Positions 50,748 to 61,379 are shown, counted from the first letter of the stretch. The stretch: DNA of 64,000 bases from Streptomyces sp. VRA16 Mangrove soil (GCF_017377775.1 NZ_JAFVLN010000009.1:288079-352078), one strand, 5' to 3'. The notes: a model not told the origin generated them from the letters alone. Numbers and translations are program-made.

Positions 50748-52073
50748 TCAGCGCAGTTCCTCCAGGAACCGTGAGCTCAGGTCGGGGCGCCCGCGCAGGT
50801 ACGCCCAGTTCTCCTCGTCCCGCAGCACGGCGGCGCACGCCTCCTCCAGGGTCGTCGTGCCGCGGCCGACGACCTCACGGACGACGACGACCGTCGCCAC
50901 GAAGCCCCAGCGTCCCGAGGCCGACAGCCGGCGGCCGACCGCTGCCGCGGGGGCGTGCGGAGCCGTCGCGCGGACATGCTCGACGAGCGGGGCCAGCCAG
51001 TGCGCCCACCGGTCGTACGCGTCCGCCCGTGCCTCGTGCTCCGCCCGGTCGGCCAGCGGTTCGAGGACGGCTCGCAGTCGGCCGACGTACTCGTCCACCT
51101 CGCCCGTCACCTGCGGGTACTCGCCCTGGAAGTGCTCCCATCCGACGTCCGCGCACTCGGCGAGCTCCGCCAGCCACCAGCGCCCTCCCGGCCGCAGCAG
51201 CTCGTCGCCCGCGAGGACGAACGCGCGCTGCAGCACGTCGAAGGAGGGCGTGGCCCGCTCGGCGAGCAGCACCGCGTCGTAGAGGTCCTTGCCCTGCGGG
51301 TGGATGTCGCTGATCAGCCACATGATCTTCCAGGCCAGCGACAGTTCGGGCGTGACCGCGTCGACGACCGTGCCCGGTCCCGCGCCGAGCGGGCGCAGCG
51401 GGGTGCGGACGGCCGGGACGGCGAGGAGTTCGTGGTACACGACGTCGATCTGGACGGTGCCGCCCGCCGTGCCCGGCGCGGTCCACGGCAGCAGCAGGCG
51501 TCGCCCCGGAACCCGGTCGTACGTCCAGATGTCCTCGGTCACGGCGCCGTCGGCGTCGATCCGGACGCCCCCGTCGGGCAGGGCCTCTGCGGTCCGCCGC
51601 GCGGCCTGCGCAAGCTGGCCGAACAGCTCCCGGGCCTCGGGGCCCTCGCACTCCCAGTCGGCGGGCGCCACATAGTCGAGGTCGCCCGGCTCGCGGGCGG
51701 CTGCGCCGAACCAGGTGGCCATCAGCGCGCTGCCGCGCAGCACGAGGCGGCCGCCCAGCGGGGTCCCGGCGACGGCGGAGAGCACCAGGTCGAGCGCGGT
51801 CCTGCGCGCGAGGAACCAGGCCCGCGCCTCGTCCTCGCTCGCGAACCGGGGGTCGCCCGCCCGGTACGCGTACGAGAACTGGAGCAGCGCCGGGTCGAAG
51901 ACGGCCGGCTGGTCGAGGCCCTCGGGGGCGGGGACGAGGGTGCGCGGCAGGGCGAGGCCCCGGCGCACCTCCTCGTCGGGCGGGGTGTGCGGGATCGGGG
52001 CGCCCTCGTGCAGGGCACGCCGCCAGACCCACTCCTGCGGCGGTCGCGAGGACGGTGTGCCGGACGATGTCAT
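50748..52073 (-). CDS. AbiEii/AbiGii-type nucleotidyltransferase
   Basis: A 441-residue protein of the AbiEii toxin superfamily. The nucleotidyltransferase core is at about residues 105-135: LVLRGSALMATWFG and the metal-binding DLD at 131-133 in REPGDLDYV. A third acidic residue is probably Asp in VQIDVVYH. VDAVTPELSLAWKIMWLISD and GKDLYDAVLLAE match the KDLxD-type second motif of AbiEii. Characterised AbiEii/MenT toxins transfer nucleotides to tRNA or other acceptors. The usual AbiEi/COG5340 antitoxin gene is missing; instead it overlaps an unrelated gene by 4 bp (ATGA). Length exceeds classic AbiEii (about 300), with an extra C-terminal helical region. Confidence 0.78.
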   Translation of the reverse strand: MTSSGTPSSRPPQEWVWRRALHEGAPIPHTPPDEEVRRGLALPRTLVPAPEGLDQPAVFDPALLQFSYAYRAGDPRFASEDEARAWFLARRTALDLVLSAVAGTPLGGRLVLRGSALMATWFGAAAREPGDLDYVAPADWECEGPEARELFGQLAQAARRTAEALPDGGVRIDADGAVTEDIWTYDRVPGRRLLLPWTAPGTAGGTVQIDVVYHELLAVPAVRTPLRPLGAGPGTVVDAVTPELSLAWKIMWLISDIHPQGKDLYDAVLLAERATPSFDVLQRAFVLAGDELLRPGGRWWLAELAECADVGWEHFQGEYPQVTGEVDEYVGRLRAVLEPLADRAEHEARADAYDRWAHWLAPLVEHVRATAPHAPAAAVGRRLSASGRWGFVATVVVVREVVGRGTTTLEEACAAVLRDEENWAYLRGRPDLSSRFLEELR

Positions 52074-52756
52074 GACGGCTCTCCTTCCGTGATCCACCCC
52101 GCGTCGAGCCCGAGCCGGGTGTCGTGCAGGACGTACTCGCGCTCGGTCTCCAGGATCCGGACGCCGGGTGCGGCGGCCAGGGCCCCGACGAGCTCGTCGA
52201 GTCGCCGCCCCGCCGTGGCGTTGCCGACGCCGTGGCAGCGCTGGGTGACGAAGCGCTCGTGGCGGCCGTCGGCGCGGACGCGGCGGGCGTTCCACGAGAC
52301 GTGCGCGGTGTGGCCCTCGACGCGGGCGGCGAGCGCCCGTGGGGCGCAATCCTGGTCCAGGAGCACCTTCACGTGGTGCTCGAAGTGCAGGTGCGCGGGG
52401 GCCTGTCGGGCCTGCGCGTCGGTCGCCGGCACTCCGGTGGCCCACGGCGCGGCCTCCGTCTTGGTCCGCACGACGGGGAACCCGGCCCGGGCGAGGTCCT
52501 CGGCGGTGCGCGCGACGCGGCCCACGAGCCAGGCGTCGGCGCGCCCGCGGCCGCGCAGCGTCACCATCGGCTGGGAGCGGTGGGCGCCCCGGGCGAGCAC
52601 GATGTGCGTGAAGCCGTGGCCACGGGCGGCGGCCCAGGTGGCGAGCCGCTCGACCGCGCCGGCGTCGGCGGCCTCGACGGTGAGGTGGGTCTCCAACTCA
52701 CCGTCGTAGCGCTTCAGTTGCCCGGCTTCGTCGCCGGTCGGACGTGGGCGGACCAC
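52070..52756 (-). CDS. Protein of unknown function with apparent internal duplication
   Basis: A 228-residue protein that I cannot assign to a named family. Two halves look alike. The first has ELETHLTV, then SQPMVTLRGRG, then AGFPVVRTKTEA. The second has HFEHHVKVLL, then HERFVTQRCHG, then PGVRILETEREYV. Each half seems a small alpha-beta unit of about 100 residues with charged strand ends, which recalls CYTH-like or similar nucleotide-phosphate tunnels but lacks a clean ExExK. GTG 52756 overlaps the upstream gene by 43 bp, and the stop overlaps the nucleotidyltransferase start by 4 bp. Tight coupling makes it the probable partner of that enzyme. Confidence 0.7.
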   Translation of the reverse strand: MVRPRPTGDEAGQLKRYDGELETHLTVEAADAGAVERLATWAAARGHGFTHIVLARGAHRSQPMVTLRGRGRADAWLVGRVARTAEDLARAGFPVVRTKTEAAPWATGVPATDAQARQAPAHLHFEHHVKVLLDQDCAPRALAARVEGHTAHVSWNARRVRADGRHERFVTQRCHGVGNATAGRRLDELVGALAAAPGVRILETEREYVLHDTRLGLDAGWITEGEPS

Positions 52757-53751
52757 TGCGCCGTCTCCTCCGCTGTGAGCACCCGCTCCAGCACCAGGTC
52801 GCCCGTCATGCCGGGGAAGAACCGTCCGGCCGGCCAGCCGCGCTCGTACGGCGGCGGGTCGAGGACGAGCAGGCGGGCGCCGTCGACGACGGGGATGTCG
52901 CTGGGTGTGCCCTCATTCCATATCCAACTGCCGTCCGCCGCCAGCAAATTAAAGGTGCCCTTGGTGGGGACCTGGCCGGGAGCGTCCCGGCACACGGCGA
53001 CCTCCTGGGGCGCGGGCGCGTACCCGGGCAGGTGGCCGCCGCCCGCCAGGCGGTCGGCGAGCAGGGTGTGGAGCTGGAAGGTGTCGCCGAGGCCGGTCAT
53101 CCGCAGGGCGTATCCGGTGCCGGTCGGCCGGTCGATGACGATCAGCGGCTCGTCGTCCAGGACGAGCAGGGCGTACGTCAGGCACTTGAAGTCGTGGCCC
53201 GACGCCTCCTCCACGGCCCGTAGCGAGGTCAGCAGCTCGGCGCGCCGGGCGGCGTCCAGGCCGGTGCGCACGGAGGCGTGATTGAGCATCGCGACGGACG
53301 CCATCTCCCACTGCGGCAGCGTCCACCAGGCCATCGCCTGCTCGAAGCCGACCCGCTCGAACAGGGCCTCGTCCGGGCCCGATTCCTCGGGCTCGGGCAG
53401 TTCGCCGCCCCCGGTGGCGGCCCAGCGCTCGCAGAACTCGCCGGCGGCACGCACCGCGTCCGCGAGCCCGTCGAGGATCGCCGGTGCGCACGCGCGCGGG
53501 TCTGCACCGCGCTCGACGCACGCCCCGATGACCACCGCGACCGTGCCGCGCGGCCCCGGCGGCACGCTGGGCAGCAGCCCGGCCAGGCGCGCCGCCCCCG
53601 TCGCCAGCTCCTGCTCCCCCGCCTCCTGGTAGTGCTCATGCAGGTGCTGGAAGCCGCGCTCGGCCCCCGCGCTGTCCTGCTGTTCCACAGCGGCCTCGAA
53701 ACCGGTGACGGCGTCGAGGAACCGCTCCCTCCCCTTGCGGTTGAAGATCAT
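52714..53751 (-). CDS. Conserved hypothetical protein, first gene of the nucleotidyltransferase operon
   Basis: A 345-residue soluble protein without recognisable motifs of a named family. It begins MIFNRKGRERFLDAVTGFEA; residues 10-130 look helical with small TPR-like alternation (GFEAAVEQQDSAGAERGFQH), while residues 190-330 are more beta-rich (KCLTYALLVLDDEPLIVIDR; GARLLVLDPPPY). There is no signal peptide or transmembrane segment. ATG 53751 begins the conserved region but lacks a clear ribosome-binding site. It overlaps the next gene by 43 bp. A regulatory or scaffold role in the operon is possible but only inferred from position. Confidence 0.68.
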   Translation of the reverse strand: MIFNRKGRERFLDAVTGFEAAVEQQDSAGAERGFQHLHEHYQEAGEQELATGAARLAGLLPSVPPGPRGTVAVVIGACVERGADPRACAPAILDGLADAVRAAGEFCERWAATGGGELPEPEESGPDEALFERVGFEQAMAWWTLPQWEMASVAMLNHASVRTGLDAARRAELLTSLRAVEEASGHDFKCLTYALLVLDDEPLIVIDRPTGTGYALRMTGLGDTFQLHTLLADRLAGGGHLPGYAPAPQEVAVCRDAPGQVPTKGTFNLLAADGSWIWNEGTPSDIPVVDGARLLVLDPPPYERGWPAGRFFPGMTGDLVLERVLTAEETAQWSAHVRPATKPGN

Positions 53752-53788
53752 GCGCGCAGCGTACCGAGCGGCACCGACCACACGATGA

Positions 53789-53845
53789 CGGGACCGGGGG
53801 TTTGAGCACCACTCCCGGTCCCGCCCACCCCGCGCTGTTCGCGGG
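53789..53845 (-). terminator. Tandem hairpin terminators after sdhB
   Basis: Two stem-loops follow the sdhB stop in the direction of transcription. CGCGGG/CCCGCG (53829-53834 with 53840-53845) comes first. A 10-bp perfect stem, CGGGACCGGG at 53789-53798 with CCCGGTCCCG at 53814-53823, comes second. They end the sdhCAB transcript and shield the convergently placed hypothetical operon promoter. Confidence 0.75.
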
Positions 53846-53869
53846 ACGCTCAGGTGGAGACGCGGAAGG

Positions 53870-54612
53870 TCAGCGGCTGACCTTCCGGTTGGCGCGCAGC
53901 CACTCCTTGTTCATGCTGGTGATGGAGAACAGCGGGATGCCCTTGGGGCAGGCCGTCGCGCACTCTCCGGTCAGCGTGCAGCCGCCGAAGCCCTCCTCGT
54001 CCATCTGCGCCACCATGTCGAGGACGCGGGTCTCGCGCTCGGGGGCGCCCTGCGGCAGCACGTTCAGGTGGTTGATCTTCGCCGAGGTGAAGAGCATGGC
54101 CGCGCCGTTGGGGCAGGCCGCCACGCACGCGCCGCAGCCGATGCACTCGGCGTGCTCGAAGGCGAAGTCCGCGTCCGGCTTGGGGACGGGCGTGGCGTGG
54201 GCCTCCGGTGCCGTCCCCGTCGGGGCGGTGATGTAGCCGCCCGCCTGGATGATCCGGTCGAAGGCCGAACGGTCGACGACCAGGTCCTTGATGACCGGAA
54301 ACGCGGAGGCGCGCCACGGCTCGATGTCGATCGTGTCGCCGTCCTGGAAGGACCGCATGTGCAGCTGACAGGTGGTGGTGCGCTCGGGGCCGTGCGCGTC
54401 GCCGTTGATGACGAGCGAGCACGCGCCGCAGATGCCCTCGCGGCAGTCGTGGTCGAAGGCGACGGGGTCCTCGCCCTGGACGATGAGTTCCTCGTTGAGG
54501 GTGTCGAGCATCTCCAGGAACGACATGTCCTGGCTGATCCCGTCCACCTCGTACGTGGACATGGCGCCTTCGGCGTCGGCGTTCTTCTGGCGCCAGACGC
54601 GCAGGGTGAGCT

Positions 54613-54616
<4 letters not shown>
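53870..54616 (-). CDS. sdhB: Succinate dehydrogenase / fumarate reductase iron-sulfur subunit
   Basis: A 248-residue electron-transfer subunit. Plant-ferredoxin-type [2Fe-2S] ligands are Cys58, Cys63, Cys66 and Cys83. Bacterial-ferredoxin motifs CIGCGACVAACP and CTLTGECATACPKG carry the [4Fe-4S] and [3Fe-4S] clusters. It passes electrons from the flavoprotein to menaquinone in the membrane subunit. ATG 54616 overlaps the sdhA stop by 4 bp. The middle linker (about 135-160, TAPTGTAPEAHATPVPKPDA) is longer than in E. coli SdhB, as usual for this actinobacterial second complex. Confidence 0.94.
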
Positions 54617-56577
<1,961 letters not shown>

Positions 56578-56582
56578 CGTGT

Positions 56583-57290
56583 TCAGCTCACCAATCCGGT
56601 CATGACGCCCACGGGCACGGCGATGAAGCCGAGCGTGAGCACTACGGCGAGTACGTTGCCGACGGTCTTCAGCACCCGGTCACGGGTCCGGCTGCCGACA
56701 CCGAGCGTCTGCGCGGCGCTCCAGAAACCGTGCTGGACGTGGAAGCCGAGGGCGATCATCGCGACGATGTAGATGACGTTGGAGTACCAGGTCGAGAACG
56801 TGTCGATGATGTTCTGGTACGGGTGCAGGTGCTCGTAGCCGCCCGGGTGCACGGTGCCCGTCGTCAGGTCGAGGATGTGCCAGACGATGAACAGGCCCAG
56901 GATGATCCCGCCCCAGCGCATGGTGCGGGTGGCGTAGGAGGCGCTCGGCTTCTTGTGCACGTACTTGCTGGGGCGCGCCTTGATGTCGCGGCGGCTGAGC
57001 TGGTACGCGGACGTGGCGTGTGCGACGACGGCGACGATCAGGACCACGCGCACGATCCACAGGCCCCACTCGTAGTGCAGGACCGGGCCGCCCATGGTGC
57101 GCAGCCAGCGCGCGTAGTGGTTGATCTCCTCAGGACCGAAGAAGATCTTGAGGTTTCCGATCATGTGGGCGACCAGATACAGCAGCATCACGATGCCGCT
57201 GACCGCCATCACGGTCTTCTTGCCGACGGAGCTGTCCCAGACAGTGCGTGCCATGGACGGCCGTCGGTCCGTCCGCGTTGCCAGAGCCAT
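56583..57290 (-). CDS. sdhC: Succinate dehydrogenase cytochrome b subunit (single membrane anchor)
   Basis: A 235-residue membrane protein of the Bacillus/Wolinella type-B SDH/FRD class: a single polypeptide with five helices. Helices are near residues 28-48 (TVMAVSGIVMLLYLVAHMIG), 72-94, 118-140, 165-187 and 208-230. Heme-b ligand histidines are likely those in LVAHMIGN, VLHYEW, VAHATS, VWHILD and GFHVQHG. ATG 57290 precedes a Thr/Arg-rich start; MARTVWDSSVGKK, 12 residues in, is the usual family start and could also be used. It is first in sdhCAB. The gap to the divergent LysR gene holds a T-N11-A site. Confidence 0.92.
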   Translation of the reverse strand: MALATRTDRRPSMARTVWDSSVGKKTVMAVSGIVMLLYLVAHMIGNLKIFFGPEEINHYARWLRTMGGPVLHYEWGLWIVRVVLIVAVVAHATSAYQLSRRDIKARPSKYVHKKPSASYATRTMRWGGIILGLFIVWHILDLTTGTVHPGGYEHLHPYQNIIDTFSTWYSNVIYIVAMIALGFHVQHGFWSAAQTLGVGSRTRDRVLKTVGNVLAVVLTLGFIAVPVGVMTGLVS

Positions 57291-57350
57291 GTCACAAGAC
57301 GGTAGGGCCCAAGGGCCCGATCGGTCCAAGACATGGTCCGGCTCATTTCC

Positions 57351-57365
57351 ATAGGCTGTGACTAT
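57351..57365. promoter_or_regulatory. LysR-type operator (T-N11-A) between sdhC and lysR genes
   Basis: ATAG at 57351-57354 and CTAT at 57362-57365 form a dyad containing T-N11-A. TACAGT (57374-57379) lies 6 nt before the LysR ATG, so that mRNA would be leaderless and the dyad would overlap its -35 region, the standard position for autoregulation. Confidence 0.6.
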
Positions 57366-57385
57366 CGGGCGGCTACAGTGGCGGT

Positions 57386-58276
57386 ATGCAGTTCCAGCAG
57401 CTCCAGTACTTCGTCGCGGTCGCGGAGACCCGGCACTTCACCCGCGCCGCCGAGCTGGTGCACGTGGCCCAGCCGTCGTTGTCCCAGCAGATCCGGGCCC
57501 TTGAGCGGGAGCTCGGGGTGGATCTGTTCCTGCGGGCCCGGGGCAACATCACCCTCACGGACGCCGGCGAGGCGCTGCTGCCGCTGGCCCGGCGGATCCT
57601 GGCCGACGCCGACACGGCCCGTCACGAGGTGCAGGAGCTGGCGCAGCTGCGCCGCGGGCGGGTCCGGCTCGGCGCGACGCCCTCCCTGTGCACCGGTCTG
57701 CTCCCGGACGTGCTGCGCGCCTTCCACGACCGCTACCCGGGCATCCAGCTGTTGATCGAGGAGGGCGGCTCGCACGATCTCGTACGGGAGCTCGCGCGCG
57801 GCGCGCTGGACCTGGCGCTGGTCGTCCTGCCGCTCCCGGCGCCCGCGCCCGCGCTGACGACGGTGGAGCTGCTGCGCGAGGAGCTGGTCGTGGTGTCGTC
57901 GCCGGACGCACCGCGGCCGGGGCACGGGCGCAGGTCGGTGCGGATCAGCGACCTGGAGGGGGAGCGCCTGGTGATGTTCCGGCACGGGTACGACCTGCGG
58001 GAGCTGACCGTCGCGGCGTGCCGGGCGGAGGGGTTCGAGCCGGACTTCGCGGTGGAGGGCGGCGAGATGGACGCGGTGCTCGGTTTCGTGCGGGCCGGGC
58101 TCGGGGTGGCCGTGGTGCCGTCCATGGTGGCGACCCGGGCCGGGGCGGATCTCCGGGTGACGCCGCTCGCCCGCCCCGGGTTGCGCCGGACGATCGCGCT
58201 GGCGCACCGATCGGATGTCGCGCCGCCGCGGGCCGCGCGGGAGCTTCAGCGGATGCTGGTGGAGCGGGACGGGTGA
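57386..58276 (+). CDS. LysR-family regulator divergent from sdhCAB
   Basis: A 296-residue LysR-type regulator. The winged helix at residues 1-60 is textbook (MQFQQLQYFVAVAETRHFTR, AAELVHVAQPSLSQQIRALE). The effector domain from about 90 begins RVRLGATPSLCTGLLPDVLR. It should bind the T-N11-A dyad in the 95-bp gap and control the sdh operon and itself in response to a small carboxylate or similar signal. The synteny with S. coelicolor (LysR gene beside the second sdh operon) supports the pairing. A hairpin of a dispersed streptomycete repeat follows the gene. Confidence 0.9.
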   Translation: MQFQQLQYFVAVAETRHFTRAAELVHVAQPSLSQQIRALERELGVDLFLRARGNITLTDAGEALLPLARRILADADTARHEVQELAQLRRGRVRLGATPSLCTGLLPDVLRAFHDRYPGIQLLIEEGGSHDLVRELARGALDLALVVLPLPAPAPALTTVELLREELVVVSSPDAPRPGHGRRSVRISDLEGERLVMFRHGYDLRELTVAACRAEGFEPDFAVEGGEMDAVLGFVRAGLGVAVVPSMVATRAGADLRVTPLARPGLRRTIALAHRSDVAPPRAARELQRMLVERDG

Positions 58277-58418
58277 GGCGCGGGGCGCCCTGCCGCCTTT
58301 CGGGTGCGGGTGCGGTGGGGGCCGGTCGCGCCCACGCGGCGCAGCCACCTGTCCTGGCACGACGTGCGGCGAGCGTGCGTGCCGGGCGTCGGGGCGCAGG
58401 CGGGGGTTCAAAGACAGG

Positions 58419-58468
58419 CCCTGAAGAAGCAGAGCTTCTTCAGGGGCGCGGGGAACTGCGCGAGGACG
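58419..58468 (+). repeat. Dispersed streptomycete hairpin repeat (terminator-like)
   Basis: CCCTGAAGAAGC at 58419-58430 pairs perfectly with GCTTCTTCAGGG at 58434-58445 around the 3-nt loop AGA. It is followed by GGCGCGGGGAACTGCGCGA (about 58446-58464). From memory, this AGGGGCGCGGGGAACTGCG stretch recurs in intergenic regions of many Streptomyces genomes, usually after hairpins. It serves here as the LysR terminator; the 228-bp gap has no gene. Confidence 0.68.
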
Positions 58469-58504
58469 GACCACCGGCCCGCGCCCGGCGAGGCACGGCC
58501 GAAG

Positions 58505-59212
58505 CTACGGCGACCGGTCCGTGAGGCAGTACAGGCCGCCCGCCGGATCCGTCATCACGGACCACGACCGCCCGTCCCGGACATGAACCGCCCCCAGCGA
58601 CTCATGCCACGCCCGCACCGCCGCCCGGTCCCCACAGGCCACGTCAAGATGCGCCGACGGCGGGCCGTCCGACTCCAGACGCTGCAGCAGCACCTGCACC
58701 GGGGACGCCGAGAGAAGCCGGAACTCCGGGCTCTCGCAGGGGACTTCGGGCCAGTCGGTGAGGGCGGCCCAGAAGTCGACCTCCGCCGAGTACGCCCCCG
58801 GCGCGATGTCGAGGCACACCTGGTCGACCCGGCTGGGCGGATCGGCCGGCGGCGGCACGGCGTGCTCCCCGTCCCACGCCACCAGGCAGAACAGATGCCC
58901 CGCGGGAGACCGCAGCACCGACAACCCGTCCTCGCGGAAGACCGGTCGGGCGCCGAGCGCAAGGGCCCGCTCCGTCTCGCCGGGGACGTCGTCCACGGCG
59001 AGGTCGATGTGCGCGCCGCCCGGACCGTCCGCCACCCCCTGTACCTTCACGCAGGCGTCGGCCTCGCCCTCGTACGGCAGCAGGGTGGTGAACTGGCCGC
59101 GCTCGCCCCGGAGTTCGGACAGCCGCGACGCCGTGGCCCGCGACCAGAAGTCGCAGGCCGCGCCGAAGCGTTCGCAGGGCCGGTCGATGAACGCGTAGGA
59201 CCAGTGGATCAC
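58505..59212 (-). CDS. VOC-family (glyoxalase/bleomycin-resistance-like) protein
   Basis: A 235-residue protein of two glyoxalase-like domains (residues about 5-118 and 125-232), each with the beta-alpha-beta-beta-beta order. Domain 1 contains YAFIDRPCERFGAACDFWSR and GGAHIDLAVDDVPGETERAL. Domain 2 contains QVCLDIAPGAYSAEVDFWAA and SAHLDVACGDRAAVRAWHES. One or two metal-type His/Glu sites seem possible but no full metal triad is certain. GTG 59212 lies 7 bp after the rmdA stop on the same strand, so the gene is third in the methyltransferase-rmdA operon. Role unknown; resistance or a ligand-binding function are both possible. Confidence 0.83.
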   Translation of the reverse strand: MIHWSYAFIDRPCERFGAACDFWSRATASRLSELRGERGQFTTLLPYEGEADACVKVQGVADGPGGAHIDLAVDDVPGETERALALGARPVFREDGLSVLRSPAGHLFCLVAWDGEHAVPPPADPPSRVDQVCLDIAPGAYSAEVDFWAALTDWPEVPCESPEFRLLSASPVQVLLQRLESDGPPSAHLDVACGDRAAVRAWHESLGAVHVRDGRSWSVMTDPAGGLYCLTDRSP

Positions 59213-59219
59213 CGCGTGC

Positions 59220-61379
59220 TCACCCCGTGGCGTCGGCGAGCGCCAGCTCGTGGAGGCGGTCCGGCGGGCCCGGGCGGGCGTAGTACCAGCCCTGGGCGGT
59301 GTCGCAGCCCAGCTCCTTCAGCTGCTCGGCCTGGGCGCCGGTCTCCACTCCCTCGACGGTGACCGCGAGGTCCAGGCTGTGGGCGAGCGAGACGATGCCC
59401 TCCACGATCTTCAGGTCGACCGGGTCGGCGGGGAACTGCTGCATGCCCTGGGTGAAGGAACGGTCCAGCTTCAGGACGTTCACGGGCAGCCGGCGCAGGT
59501 TCGCGAGGTTCGAGTAGCCGGTGCCGAAGTCGTCGAGCGCTATGTCGACGCCCATCTCGGAGAGCCTGCGCAGCGGTTTGAGCAGGTCGTCGTCGGCGCC
59601 GATCAGCGCGGACTCGGTGACCTCCAGGCACAGGGCGCCCGGCGCGAGCCCCGAGCGTTCAAGGATGTCGACCGTGTCGGCGACGAGCCCGGGGTGCGTG
59701 AGCTGCATCGGGGACAGGTTGACGTTGATGCGCAGCGGGCCCGCCTCCGCGTGCCGCTCCTGCCAGACGCAGGCCTGGCGGACCGATTCCTCCAGGACCC
59801 AGCGGCCGAGCGGCACGATGAGTCCGGTGTGCTCGGCGAGCGGGATGAAGCGGTCGGGGCCGAGGACGCCGTGCTGCGGATGCAGCCAGCGGACCAGGGC
59901 CTCGGCGCCGCGCACGCTGCCGTCGCCGAGGTGGACCAGGGGCTGGTACTCGATGAAGAACTCGCCGCGGTCCAGGGCGGCGGGCAGCGCCGTCGTCAGA
60001 CCGTGGCGGGTGATGGCGCGGGCGTCCGCCTCGGGGTCGGCGAGCTCGTAGCGGTTGCCGCCCGCGGACTTGGCCCGGTACATCGTGATGTCGGCGCTGC
60101 GCAGCACCTCGGCGGGGCTGCGGTCGGCGGCCGGGCCCTCGACGATGCCGATCGAGCCGCGCACGGTGAGTTCGCGGCCGTCGATGCGAATGGGGGTGGC
60201 CAGCGCGTTCATGATGCGGTGCGCGAGTTCGTCGACCTCGGTCTCGGTGTCGCGGCCCGTGGTCAGCGCCACGAACTCGTCGCCGCCGAGCCGGGCCACC
60301 ATCTCGCCGCGCGCGGTGGCGCAGGCCTGGAGCCGGTCGGCGACCTCGACGAGGAGCCGGTCGCCGACGGCGTGGCCGAGGCTGTCGTTGATGGTCTTGA
60401 AGCCGTCGAGGTCGAGGTAGCACAGGCCGAACCGGGCGCCCTCGCCCGCGCTGAGCACCTTCTCCAGGCGCTCGAAGAACAGCGTGCGGTTGGGCAGTCC
60501 GGTGAGGGCGTCGTGCGTGGCCTCGTAGCGCAGGCGGAGGTTGAGCAGGCGGCGCTCGGTCGTGTCCTCCATCAGCGCGAGCTGGTACTGCGGGACGCCG
60601 TCCTTGTCGCGCAGCAGGGACACCGTGAGGTTCGTCCACAACGCCGTGCCGTCGGGTCGGTAGAAGGCCTTCTCGACGCGGTAGTGCTCCCGTTCGCCGC
60701 GCACCAGCTCGTCGTAGAGGTGCCAGACCTGCGGGGCGTCGTCGGGGTGCGTCCAGTCGCGGACGTTGCGGCCGCGCAGCAGCCCCTCGCTGCCGCCGAA
60801 CATCCGCACCAGCGCGTCGTTCACCTCCAGGACCGTGCCGTCCAGATCGGCGATGCCGATGCCGATCGCGGCGCCGTGGAACACCGCGCGGAACCGGGCC
60901 TCGCTCGCGTGCAGGGCCTCGGCGACGGCGCTGCGCGCGTTGAGCGCGGCCCGCGAGATGGCCTCCTGCTCGACGAGGGTGCGCTCGCGCAGCGCGGCGG
61001 CGAACCCGGCGGCGACGGTGTGCTGGATGCGGGCGCAGCGGGCCCGCAGATCGTCCTCGCGCGCCGCTTCCTTGGCCGCGGCGGCCGCCTCTTCGCCGCA
61101 GTACAGGACGAGATACGCGTCGACCACGTCGAGGGTGCGGCTGAGTGCCTCGGGGTCGGTGCAGTGCACCTCGATCAGGGCGGCGCCGACGGCCTGCCCG
61201 TGCGCCGCGTCCAGGGTCCGCGCGGCCAGCGCCGTGCGCAGCCGACGCGCGAGCGGCACGAGTTCCTCCTCGAACTCGGGCCTGGTCAGGGACGTCGCCG
61301 TCACCGGGAAGATGGCCCGGCTCCAGATCGTGGCGAACCTGCGCAGTCTGTCTTCCGGTCCGCCCGGCTCTTCGCTCAC
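59220..61379 (-). CDS. rmdA: PAS-GGDEF-EAL cyclic-di-GMP enzyme RmdA
   Basis: A 719-residue signalling protein. An N-terminal helical region (1-155) precedes a PAS domain (160-280), a GGDEF domain with an intact GGDEF at 365-369 and an EAL domain starting AEALVRWLHP (EAL 493-495) that keeps DDFGTG and EGVET. Both activities, diguanylate cyclase and phosphodiesterase, look preserved. Domain order and neighbours match S. coelicolor SCO0928 (RmdA), shown to affect development through c-di-GMP. GTG 61379 overlaps the methyltransferase stop by 4 bp, and the VOC gene follows 7 bp after its stop, so signalling and methylation genes are co-transcribed. Confidence 0.87.
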   Translation of the reverse strand: MSEEPGGPEDRLRRFATIWSRAIFPVTATSLTRPEFEEELVPLARRLRTALAARTLDAAHGQAVGAALIEVHCTDPEALSRTLDVVDAYLVLYCGEEAAAAAKEAAREDDLRARCARIQHTVAAGFAAALRERTLVEQEAISRAALNARSAVAEALHASEARFRAVFHGAAIGIGIADLDGTVLEVNDALVRMFGGSEGLLRGRNVRDWTHPDDAPQVWHLYDELVRGEREHYRVEKAFYRPDGTALWTNLTVSLLRDKDGVPQYQLALMEDTTERRLLNLRLRYEATHDALTGLPNRTLFFERLEKVLSAGEGARFGLCYLDLDGFKTINDSLGHAVGDRLLVEVADRLQACATARGEMVARLGGDEFVALTTGRDTETEVDELAHRIMNALATPIRIDGRELTVRGSIGIVEGPAADRSPAEVLRSADITMYRAKSAGGNRYELADPEADARAITRHGLTTALPAALDRGEFFIEYQPLVHLGDGSVRGAEALVRWLHPQHGVLGPDRFIPLAEHTGLIVPLGRWVLEESVRQACVWQERHAEAGPLRINVNLSPMQLTHPGLVADTVDILERSGLAPGALCLEVTESALIGADDDLLKPLRRLSEMGVDIALDDFGTGYSNLANLRRLPVNVLKLDRSFTQGMQQFPADPVDLKIVEGIVSLAHSLDLAVTVEGVETGAQAEQLKELGCDTAQGWYYARPGPPDRLHELALADATG

